Shown: piece after piece, positions 9,135-17,301 of the stretch | How positions within the stretch are numbered: the first letter of the stretch is position 1 | Layout: the number at the start of each line of letters is the position of its first letter | Origin: an uncultured Saprospiraceae bacterium | GTDB taxonomy: Bacteria > Bacteroidota > Bacteroidia > Chitinophagales > Saprospiraceae | Assembly: GCA_937973995.1 (NCBI GenBank) | Contig: CALJIQ010000368.1 | Coordinates: 1 to 34,017 of the forward strand | Direction: 5' to 3' | DNA length: 34,017 bases | Made by a program: the position numbers and the translations under genes | Notes under the pieces: model-generated | What the model saw: only the letters and a program-made list of their open reading frames with translations | The model's database searches: none | What the model was told of the DNA's origin: nothing

Positions 9135-9208
9135 GTTATGTTATCTCAAATTTTAACGGTAAGAAAATTAAAAATTTTCCTACCGTTAAAATTTAGAGCT
9201 AACACAAC
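9135..9208. repeat. 74-nt conserved-end/variable-stem hairpin, copy 1 (A...B orientation)
   Basis: GTTATGTTATCTC-AAATTTTAACGGTAAGAAAATT...AATTTTCCTACCGTTAAAATTTAGAGCTAACACAAC. Confidence 0.9.
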
Positions 9209-9227
9209 GATCACCAGTTACCAATCA

Positions 9228-10655
9228 CTAAATCCGCTTCCGCCCCTCCAAAATCTTCCGAAAAGAACGGCTCCGAATTTCTTCTAAGCTCAAGCCCGTA
9301 GCCAACACTTCCTCTTCTGAAATGGCCCCACTATTCAAGCCTCTTAGAAAGTAATTGAGCAATCCTTGTCCAGTAGCAGCATCATCAAAAATATCTCCAG
9401 TTAAGCTCGCCCGTGCTGCTTTTTCCACAAAGGCTTTAAGACGGAGGACTGCATCGTGATAGCTTTCTAAAAAGAAAGCATACACTGCCGCATACCGCAT
9501 AGGCAGTTGTGCAGGATTCAAATCCCAGCCTTGGTAATATCCATTCCATAGCGAATGCCGAATATGGTCGTATCCTTTTTTCCAAGCACGATGAACTACT
9601 GCTTGATTTTCTTGTTGTTGGGCAGGCGTTAAGTCACCTCGATGTGGACCAATCGGCATCGTGTTCGTAGCGCCATCTGATAAAAATATGCCCGTATGTC
9701 CTAAGGCTACCTTGGTAACATGATGCGCAAAATCGCAGACCGGATGATTCATCTCCTGATACATCGCCGTGATATTGCAAGAGGCGGTATAGTCATAAGT
9801 CCCAAAGTGCATGGCAATACAACGACCCTTTGCCGCTTTAATAAATCGGTATAGTGGATTCACGCCATTGATGTCCAAAATGGATTGGGTTGTTTCTACC
9901 ATCATTTCCATCTTTAGACTGCCAGTAGGTATTTGCAACTGGTCTTCTAATAAACTAAAACAGTCCGCTAACGTTTCAGGTTGTTCGGGTATCGTGACCT
10001 TTGGTAGCATGACCACGAAATTGTTGGGCAATTGTCCATCTGTTAGTTGAACTAGGGTGCTCAAGAAAATATCCAACGTCCGTAGTCCTCTATCTTTGGT
10101 TTCCTCTGTAAAGGATTTGATGCGGATACCGATAAAGGGAGGAAGTGAATTTTGTTGCATGCCTTTTGCCACTTCCGTAGCTGCTTGAACGGCTATTTGA
10201 TCTTCTTCCTCATTGGACCGATTGCCAAAGCCATCTTCAAAATCAATTCGAAAGTCTTCTAGGGCTTCTGTTTGTAATTTCTGCAGTACCTTCTGATAAA
10301 TGGCATAGCTCAAATAAGCAGGATGCTTGGTTTGTTTTTTTGTTGGTAATGTCTTTATCGCTGCTTCCACTGCAAGGATGTCTTTTTCTTCTGTGGGTAA
10401 GGCTTCAAATCCTTTTAATTGGAATAGTTTTCCAAATACAGAAAAATTCGGCGCATAGGTTACTAAAGCCTTTAATGATTTTTCTTGGAAGTGCTGGGCA
10501 ATATTTTGGTTAAACAAATGCGCACCTCCATACACCGTATGTACGGGTTGCCGATCAGATTTATCTCCTGGATATAATTGATTAAAAGCCTGATTAGCCG
10601 CACTTAGTTTTCTAAAGAGTTGTGATTTTGCTTGTGGATTGATACTTATATTCAT
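9228..10655 (-). CDS. HpcH/HpaI aldolase / citrate-lyase-like TIM-barrel protein (possibly DUF6986 family)
   Basis: FRIDFEDGFGNRSNEEEDQIAVQAATEVAKGM, GIRIKSFTEETKDRGLRTLDIFLS, VVMLPKVTIPEQ, KMEMMVETTQSI, AMHFGTYDYTASCNI; family number from memory. Confidence 0.75.
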   Translation of the reverse strand: MNISINPQAKSQLFRKLSAANQAFNQLYPGDKSDRQPVHTVYGGAHLFNQNIAQHFQEKSLKALVTYAPNFSVFGKLFQLKGFEALPTEEKDILAVEAAIKTLPTKKQTKHPAYLSYAIYQKVLQKLQTEALEDFRIDFEDGFGNRSNEEEDQIAVQAATEVAKGMQQNSLPPFIGIRIKSFTEETKDRGLRTLDIFLSTLVQLTDGQLPNNFVVMLPKVTIPEQPETLADCFSLLEDQLQIPTGSLKMEMMVETTQSILDINGVNPLYRFIKAAKGRCIAMHFGTYDYTASCNITAMYQEMNHPVCDFAHHVTKVALGHTGIFLSDGATNTMPIGPHRGDLTPAQQQENQAVVHRAWKKGYDHIRHSLWNGYYQGWDLNPAQLPMRYAAVYAFFLESYHDAVLRLKAFVEKAARASLTGDIFDDAATGQGLLNYFLRGLNSGAISEEEVLATGLSLEEIRSRSFRKILEGRKRI

Positions 10656-10684
10656 TATTGAGATTTTAAAAAGGCAGTAATTGA

Positions 10685-10823
10685 CTTGGTATTGTGGTTT
10701 TATGGTCTTTTGGTATTATGGTTGAATTTTCAATATGGGATAAAAGGTTAAAATCCTAAAAAACTTTTGTAAAAGTAAGATTGACCACAATGCCACAATA
10801 CCAAAATACCATAACACCTAACT
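10685..10823. repeat. GGTATTGTGGT word-array palindrome, copy 1
   Basis: TTGGTATTGTGGTTTTATGGTCTTTTGGTATTATGG / CCACAATGCCACAATACCAAAATACCATAACACCTAACT; related to 30567-30634. Confidence 0.8.
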
Positions 10824-10838
10824 AATTAAAATAGCATA

Positions 10839-11708
10839 TCAACTACCTCGATAAGTTGTATAACCAAACGGGTTCAACAGTAAGGGTATATGGTAATGCG
10901 TTTGGTCAAATGTATTAAAATCGATCACTACTTTTGGATAAAAGCTGGTTTTCTCTTGTGCTTCAAAATAGTTGGACGTTTGAAAGTGCATTTGATAATG
11001 ACCAGTGAGCAAGTCAATACCCGCAGGTAATAAGTCGGTAATTCTGCCATCCGCATCCGTAATTCCTAAAGCGACGGTTTGCCAATTTTCTTGTACCTGT
11101 TTTTTTAATTTAATACAAATCCCCTTAGCAGGTGTACCTAAGGAAGTGTCCAATATATGCGTTGTAATCTGACTGACTTTCTGCCAATAGGCTTCTTGAA
11201 ATTGAAATAATTTATTCAATCTAATTAGGGTAATTTTATGCTGTTCGCCTTTGGCAATTTCCAATTCCTCCGAAGACGTATGCCCTACTCTCTCTTTCAA
11301 CAAAAGCAACATTTCTTCAGCACTTTTACCCGTAGCACATACTATAAAAATATAGCCAAACTTTTGAAAATATTGTTCATTATACTCTGCTAATTCTTGA
11401 ATCGTTTGTGCAGCTGCTTGCTTCACACCACTTTGTTCATTCGCCGCCCACTCTTTCGTTGAAGCAAATTTTTTCTTTAAACTTTCTATATCTCCTATTT
11501 TTGGATGATGGCTAAATGCTTCCAAAGCATCGGCTTCTTGCAGTTGTTCATACCAAATATTGTTCACTTGTTCAAACAGGTGTTGTTCACTTTTAAACGG
11601 AAAATGATCCATTAATTTTTCCAACCACGAAGTAGAACCACAGCAGGTAAATAAGGCTGCTTTGGCTTGTTCTATTGATAAATTATTGAAAGCAGATAGT
11701 TTATACAT
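10839..11708 (-). CDS. Bifunctional OHCU decarboxylase (UraD) - 5-hydroxyisourate hydrolase (UraH) fusion
   Basis: N-terminal UraD-like (FSHHPKIGD, ASTKEWAANEQSGV); C-terminal transthyretin-like (ITTHILDTSLGTPAKG ... YHIPLLLNPFGYTTYRGS). Confidence 0.95.
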   Translation of the reverse strand: MYKLSAFNNLSIEQAKAALFTCCGSTSWLEKLMDHFPFKSEQHLFEQVNNIWYEQLQEADALEAFSHHPKIGDIESLKKKFASTKEWAANEQSGVKQAAAQTIQELAEYNEQYFQKFGYIFIVCATGKSAEEMLLLLKERVGHTSSEELEIAKGEQHKITLIRLNKLFQFQEAYWQKVSQITTHILDTSLGTPAKGICIKLKKQVQENWQTVALGITDADGRITDLLPAGIDLLTGHYQMHFQTSNYFEAQEKTSFYPKVVIDFNTFDQTHYHIPLLLNPFGYTTYRGS

Positions 11709-11728
11709 TTATTTAAATTTTGCTTATT

Positions 11729-11800
11729 GCAACGTTTTGCAGTGAGTCACATTCGCCGCCCATCGCCGCTGCGCGACTGCGCCGCCTCGCAAAACGTTGT
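11729..11800. repeat. Inverted repeat GCAACGTTTTGC / GCAAAACGTTGT flanking a GC-rich core
   Basis: Arms 11729-11740 and 11789-11800 (11/12 paired); core GCCGCCCATCGCCGCTGCGCGACTGCGCCGCC is markedly GC-rich against its surroundings. Confidence 0.65.
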
Positions 11801-11845
11801 CAACGTCTAGTACATTCTCAATTCTCAATTCTCCATTCAAACAAA

Positions 11846-13261
11846 CTATTCCAGCCTAGCCCCACCCTCAATCCAACACCGAATTTTTTCCCGTTCCGCA
11901 GGCGTGATACCCGTTTTATTATTTTGGGGCATATCTTTGGTAATCACCACCCGTTGCATAATCTTATCCGTTAATTTCACAATATCCTGAGGCGTATCAT
12001 AGACGATCCCATTGGGCGGGGCAGTCCACACATCATCCGTAGGGGTAGCTGAATGACAGGAGACACAGCGCTCCTGTATGATCGGATAAATTTGGGTAAA
12101 AGAAACTTCTTCACATTCGCCGCCTACCGGTGTCGGTGCCGTGATGAATACCGTTGACAATAAAATAATGGTAGCAATGGGAATCACCCAAACCGACTGT
12201 TGTTCTTTTTCTTTTAAATTTAGATAATGCTTAACCGCCGCACTTCCCAAAGATAGTAAAGCCAAAATCAACCAAGGGTATTCATGACTAAAGGTACTAG
12301 GGAAGTGATTGCTAATCATCACAAAGAGGACAGGCAAGGTAAAATAATTATTGTGATAAGAGCGCAAGCCTGCAAAATTTCCAATAGCGGGATCTAAATA
12401 CGTGCCTTCTTTGGTTGCCTTCACCATCGCTTTTTGGGCAGGGATAATCACAAAAAAAACATTACCTGCCATCAAAGTGCCGATCAATGCGCCAAAGTGG
12501 ATAAAGGCAGCTCTAGGATTAAATACTTGGGTATAGAAATAGGCGAAACCAATTAATATCACAAACAAGGTAATGCCAAACCACAAAGGCTTTTTGAGTA
12601 AAGGCGTTAGACTCAAGAGATGGTAAATGCTATATCCAATAGCTAGTGAAGCCACCCCGATAGCGATTGCTGCCCAAGCCGTTAAGCTAGTAGTTCCCGA
12701 CTTTAGCAGCATGGCTTCTGCATTAAAATAATAAACCACGAAGAGTAAACCAAAACCCGTTAACCAAGTAAAATAGGCTTCATATTTAAACCAATGTACG
12801 CCCTTGGGCATTACTGCTGGAGCCACCTGATATTTTTCAACAAACCAAAATCCGCCTCCATGTAACATCCACATATCTCCTTTTAATTCAGGTCGCTTTT
12901 TATTTTTATGTAGGCTATTTTCCATAAAAACAAAAAAGAAAGAGGTACCAATCCAAGCAATTCCGAAAGTGATGTGTAACCAACGAACAATAATATTCAT
13001 CCATTCTTGGAAGTGCCCTGCATATAGGGTGTCTCGCCATTGAAAATAGGCTAATGCCACTATGGCAAGAAAACAACATACGATTCCTGTGTAAATAAAT
13101 TCATTGGAACTTACCAGTTTTTCTAACATCACTTCCTGCTCCTTTTCTTCTCTTTTTTCGTCCTGTATTACACTCTTTTTGAACTGCTGCGTTCGATGAC
13201 TTAGCTGTGTTAGTAGCAACAGGATAAGTGTTAGAAAAAGTAGTAAGCAAAGTATTACCAT
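11846..13261 (-). CDS. puuD: PuuD-type membrane urate oxidase with C-terminal cytochrome c domain
   Basis: Multi-TM; EWMNIIVRWLHITFGIAWIGTSFFFVFMENSL, PKGVHWFKYEAYFTWLTGFGL; C-terminal haem motif CVSCH and CWIEGGARLE. Confidence 0.93.
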   Translation of the reverse strand: MVILCLLLFLTLILLLLTQLSHRTQQFKKSVIQDEKREEKEQEVMLEKLVSSNEFIYTGIVCCFLAIVALAYFQWRDTLYAGHFQEWMNIIVRWLHITFGIAWIGTSFFFVFMENSLHKNKKRPELKGDMWMLHGGGFWFVEKYQVAPAVMPKGVHWFKYEAYFTWLTGFGLLFVVYYFNAEAMLLKSGTTSLTAWAAIAIGVASLAIGYSIYHLLSLTPLLKKPLWFGITLFVILIGFAYFYTQVFNPRAAFIHFGALIGTLMAGNVFFVIIPAQKAMVKATKEGTYLDPAIGNFAGLRSYHNNYFTLPVLFVMISNHFPSTFSHEYPWLILALLSLGSAAVKHYLNLKEKEQQSVWVIPIATIILLSTVFITAPTPVGGECEEVSFTQIYPIIQERCVSCHSATPTDDVWTAPPNGIVYDTPQDIVKLTDKIMQRVVITKDMPQNNKTGITPAEREKIRCWIEGGARLE

Positions 13262-13323
13262 AAAGAGGAATAAAGATTAAAGAAACGAATCATGAAAAAA
13301 AATTACGCTACATACGATATTAG

Positions 13324-13411
13324 TTCCCGCAAAGGCACGCCAAGGTTTCGCAAAGTACCGCTAAGTATGTCAACGTCTAACTTTGCAGAACTTGGCGAGA
13401 CTTTGCGGGAA
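13324..13411. repeat. CGCAAAG/CGCTAAG word-array palindrome, copy B
   Basis: TTCCCGCAAAGGCACGCCAAGG...CTTGGCGAGACTTTGCGGGAA. Confidence 0.9.
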
Positions 13412-13419
13412 ACCTATTT

Positions 13420-14772
13420 TCATACCTTTCCACCTTTGTTGTTCCCTAGCCATTTCTTTCCAAAAGAAGTATTTGTGATAACTTCCTTTTGATAAGCCCA
13501 TTGCCCATTAACCACCGTGCTATGAACAAGTCCATAGAGTTGTCGATGGAGATATGGGGTCGCCTTATGTTTATGCTCAATCATTCCTTCCTCTACTTGA
13601 AAAGAAATACCTGGCTGCCAAATAGTTAGATCTGCTTGAAAGCCTTCTTTTATTTGACCAATTCGTTCATCTAATCCCAAAAACGCAGCAGGTTTTGACG
13701 TTACTAAAGGTATAAAATCCTCTAAACTCATTTCTTCTTTCAAGGCAGTCCAACTAGCGGAAAGCAAAAATTGTAACCCCGCAATACCGCCCCATGCTTT
13801 GGAAAAATTTCCACCGTCCAACTCCTTAATCTCAGGGGGTGCAGGGGAATGATCGCTGCTAATAAAATCAATAATGCCCGCTTGTAAAGCTTGTTTTAAA
13901 TGTTGTCCATTTTCCTTTTTTCTAATAGGTGGCGCACATTTAAACAGGGTATTTCCATCTGGTATCTCCTCCGCATTAAAAAAGAAATAATGGGGACAGG
14001 TCTCCACTGTAAAAGGAATACCTTCTTGCTTTTTTTGAGCAATCCATTCGATCATTTCATCGGAGGCTAAATGGACGATATGTGCTTTACAATTATGTTT
14101 TTCTGCTAGTGCAATGAACGATTTAATGGCTTCATTTTCCCAAGTCTTCGGTCTTGATTTTAAATAGGCAGTATAGCTCTTTGGCGTAGCTATTATCTCT
14201 TTAGAAGCTGGCAAGGTATCTAATTCACAATGTGCCAAAATGGGAATTTCCAAATGGGCAATACCTGCCATCAATTGATCCAAATCTACTAAAGAAATAT
14301 TTGGAAATTCGTCAATACCAGAGTGAGATAAAAATACTTTTACGCCTAAACAACCTGCTGCTATTAACTGCTCTATTTCTTTCACTGAAGCCGCAGTCGC
14401 GCCAGCCCAAAAGCCACAATTGGCATATAGCTTACCGTCGCTTGCTTGTATTTTTTTTTGGAATGCAGCCATATTGGTTACGACTGGACTAGAATTCAAC
14501 GGCATATCAACTAAAGTCGTTATGCCTCCTTTGATGGCGGCTTTGGTGGCAGTTTCGAAGCCTTCCCAGTCGGTACGTCCTGGTTCGTTGATGTGGACGT
14601 GGGCATCTATTACGCCTGGCATGATTACACTTCCGGAGTAGTCCAATGCTGTTGGTATATATTTACCAAGATGAATGGCTGCTATCTTATCGTCTAGTAT
14701 AGAGAGTGTTGCTGCTTGCAATTTTCCTTTTATGAAGACTTGGTCGCTATATATCTGATAAGAGGTTATCAT
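13420..14772 (-). CDS. allB: Allantoinase
   Basis: VIMPGVIDAHVHINEPGRTDWEGFETATKAAIKGGITTLVDMPLNSSP; amidohydrolase motifs; cluster context. Confidence 0.93.
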   Translation of the reverse strand: MITSYQIYSDQVFIKGKLQAATLSILDDKIAAIHLGKYIPTALDYSGSVIMPGVIDAHVHINEPGRTDWEGFETATKAAIKGGITTLVDMPLNSSPVVTNMAAFQKKIQASDGKLYANCGFWAGATAASVKEIEQLIAAGCLGVKVFLSHSGIDEFPNISLVDLDQLMAGIAHLEIPILAHCELDTLPASKEIIATPKSYTAYLKSRPKTWENEAIKSFIALAEKHNCKAHIVHLASDEMIEWIAQKKQEGIPFTVETCPHYFFFNAEEIPDGNTLFKCAPPIRKKENGQHLKQALQAGIIDFISSDHSPAPPEIKELDGGNFSKAWGGIAGLQFLLSASWTALKEEMSLEDFIPLVTSKPAAFLGLDERIGQIKEGFQADLTIWQPGISFQVEEGMIEHKHKATPYLHRQLYGLVHSTVVNGQWAYQKEVITNTSFGKKWLGNNKGGKV

Positions 14773-14917
14773 TAGTTACTTAGATAATTTTTATTCAGCT
14801 TAGAATGCTCATCTCACCCACATCCCAATGCTGCGACATCAGCCGCCACCAAGCAGGGACATGTTCCTAGATGTTGCTAAAACACTTTCTATAATATCAC
14901 ACTTTTAAGTCTTCTAC

Positions 14918-17230
14918 TCAACTATACAAACTCATCAACACTCGTTCTGCTGTCATGGGTGCTACATATGTAAGTGTAGCTTTAGGATTAAAAGCCAAGA
15001 TGGCATTACAAAGCGAAAAGTAAGCGCCAATGCCATACATTAAAGGAGGTTCGCCCACTGCCTTTGATTTTAGAATGGCTAAGTCGCTACCCGCTGTTTC
15101 TAAGTATTGGACGGCTATTTCCTTTGGGACCGAATAAATATCTGGTATTTTATAGTTGGCTAAATTACCAGATTTTAAGACGCCTTTTTCATCGTAAATT
15201 AATTCTTCCATCGTCATCCAACCCATACCTTGAACCAATCCGCCTTCTATTTGTCCTAAATCCACAGAACGATTCATACTGCTGCCAAAATCATGCACGA
15301 TTTGCACGGAATCAAATTCATAATTGCCTCGAATGCAATCTACCGTACTTTGAAAAATAGCCGTTCCATATACATGATAGGCAAAGGGATGTCCTTTGGA
15401 AGTCGTGTTGTCGAAGTGAATTTTAGGCGTGGCATAATGCCCTTTTGCGCTTAGGTTGATGCGTTTTTGAAAAGCTAGTTGGATTAATGCTTCCCATTGT
15501 ATTTCTTGCGAGTGATCTAAAGCGAAAATTTTATTTTCTTCAAAAATAATAGTATCTAGGTCTTGGCACTTCCACTCGGCAGCGATCATTTTTTTTAGCC
15601 TGTGGAGAATTTGAGAACAGGCATCTTGTAAGGCTTTTCCATTTAAATCAGCCGTTGCACTTGCTGCGGAGGGAGAGGTATTGGCTACCCTAGTCGTATT
15701 AGTCGTTTCTAATTTAATACGTCCGTAATCAATCCCAAAGCTACCTGCTGCTACTTGAATCATTTTGGAACTAACCCCCTGCCCCATTTCAATCGCCCCC
15801 GTACTAACGCCCACGCTACCGTCGCTATATACATGTACTAATGCCCTCGCATTGTTCATCATCGTATTAGTGAATGAAATACCAAAACAAACAGGCATCA
15901 ATGCCAAGCCTTTTTTAATGTATTTATTCGTTGCATTGAATTGTCGAACTTGCTCTTTCCGTTCCCCGAATCCATAATTCTTTTTGGCTTGTACCCAACA
16001 GTTTTGAGCTTCGCAATTTTCTGTTTTCTGTCCATAGGAAAATTCAGAACCTTCTTCCAATAGGTTCCTTTCTTGTATGATTTGCGCATCTACGCCAATT
16101 GCTCTAGCCGCATGATGAATAGCGGCTTCTATCACAAACATTCCTTGTGGACCACCAAAGCCTCTGAAGGCGGTATTCGGTGGCAAATTAGTCTTACAAG
16201 AATAAGCGTTAGTTTTTACATTCGGCACATAATAACTATTAGTAGAATGAAAAAGCGTTCTGCCAAGTATGGCAGGAGATAAGTCCGCAGCTGCTCCCCC
16301 ATTTTGAAAGTATTGTCCCTCAAAAGCAAGTATTTTATAGTTGTTATCGAGTCCTATTTTATAGCGACTTTTATAAGGATTCCGTTTGCCAGTCATTTGC
16401 AAATCTTCCCCTCTTTCTAAGATATATTTGACAGGTCGATTGGTTAGATAAGTGCCTAATGCCACCATCGTCGCCCAAGGAGATGCTTGGTCTTCTTTGC
16501 CTCCAAAACCACCTCCGATCCGATTAACATCTACTTCTATTTGATTCATAGTTACCCCCAATACCCTAGCTACCGTTCGTTGCACGGCGGTCGGTCCTTG
16601 CGTAGAACTATATATTTTAATGCTCTTATCTCCATTGGGAATCGCATAGGCCCCTTGGGGTTCTAGATAGACATGTTCTTGTCCGCCTGTTTCCGCCGTG
16701 CCTTCAAAAATATAGGAGCAATTGGTAAATGCAGTTGTCGTATCTCCAAGTTGAAAGGTTTTAGGATCACTTAAATATTGTTGCTGTTGGTGGGCGACTA
16801 TCGGGTCAGTGATAATTTCTTTTTCTGCTATTTGAATGGTGATTGCTTCACAAGTATGGTGGGCAATTTTTTCCGATTCTGCAATAATCAATAAGATGGG
16901 CATTCCGATGAAATGAACTTCCGTTTCAGCTAGTAACGGTTCATCTGGAATAATCCCTCCAATCTGATTTTCTCCTGGAATATCTTTATAGGAAATGATG
17001 CGATGAACGCCTGGCATTGCCATCGCCTTTGACAAGTCTATTTCTTTAATGATCCCATGCGCCACTTTTGAATAATAGACTTTAGCGTATAGGGTTCCTG
17101 CTAATTCTGGTAAGTCATCTAAATATTGGGTTCTGCCCGTTACGTGTAAGGGCGCATCTATATTTAAGGAGTTCTTTTTTTTCTTTGTTTTTGGATTTAT
17201 GGTCATAATTTGGTTTACTGAAATGCTCAA
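14918..17230 (-). CDS. xdhB: Xanthine dehydrogenase molybdopterin-binding subunit
   Basis: GGGFGGKEDQA, NTAFRGFGGPQGMFVIE, GAIEMGQGVSSKM, KAVGEPPLMYGIGAYFSLCNAI. Confidence 0.95.
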   Translation of the reverse strand: MSISVNQIMTINPKTKKKKNSLNIDAPLHVTGRTQYLDDLPELAGTLYAKVYYSKVAHGIIKEIDLSKAMAMPGVHRIISYKDIPGENQIGGIIPDEPLLAETEVHFIGMPILLIIAESEKIAHHTCEAITIQIAEKEIITDPIVAHQQQQYLSDPKTFQLGDTTTAFTNCSYIFEGTAETGGQEHVYLEPQGAYAIPNGDKSIKIYSSTQGPTAVQRTVARVLGVTMNQIEVDVNRIGGGFGGKEDQASPWATMVALGTYLTNRPVKYILERGEDLQMTGKRNPYKSRYKIGLDNNYKILAFEGQYFQNGGAAADLSPAILGRTLFHSTNSYYVPNVKTNAYSCKTNLPPNTAFRGFGGPQGMFVIEAAIHHAARAIGVDAQIIQERNLLEEGSEFSYGQKTENCEAQNCWVQAKKNYGFGERKEQVRQFNATNKYIKKGLALMPVCFGISFTNTMMNNARALVHVYSDGSVGVSTGAIEMGQGVSSKMIQVAAGSFGIDYGRIKLETTNTTRVANTSPSAASATADLNGKALQDACSQILHRLKKMIAAEWKCQDLDTIIFEENKIFALDHSQEIQWEALIQLAFQKRINLSAKGHYATPKIHFDNTTSKGHPFAYHVYGTAIFQSTVDCIRGNYEFDSVQIVHDFGSSMNRSVDLGQIEGGLVQGMGWMTMEELIYDEKGVLKSGNLANYKIPDIYSVPKEIAVQYLETAGSDLAILKSKAVGEPPLMYGIGAYFSLCNAILAFNPKATLTYVAPMTAERVLMSLYS

Positions 17231-17246
17231 TTACTTTGGTTAGCAT

Positions 17247-17275
17247 ATTACAAAAGTTTCAAAAACTTTTGTAAT
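17247..17275. repeat. Hairpin ATTACAAAAGTTT-CAA-AAACTTTTGTAAT
   Basis: Perfect 13-bp stem between xdhA and xdhB; same ATTACAAAAGT word as 2139-2173. Confidence 0.75.
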
Positions 17276-17301
17276 CTTCATTTATAAGTAAAAGTGATCC
17301 C

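Noticed and set aside
8997-9287. 96-aa + ORF (MYNKFGNPNYQSDGLKAIRLKEG...)
   Set aside because: Runs straight through the palindromic elements at 8995-9208 and overlaps the end of the aldolase gene; its translation is explained by the repeats.
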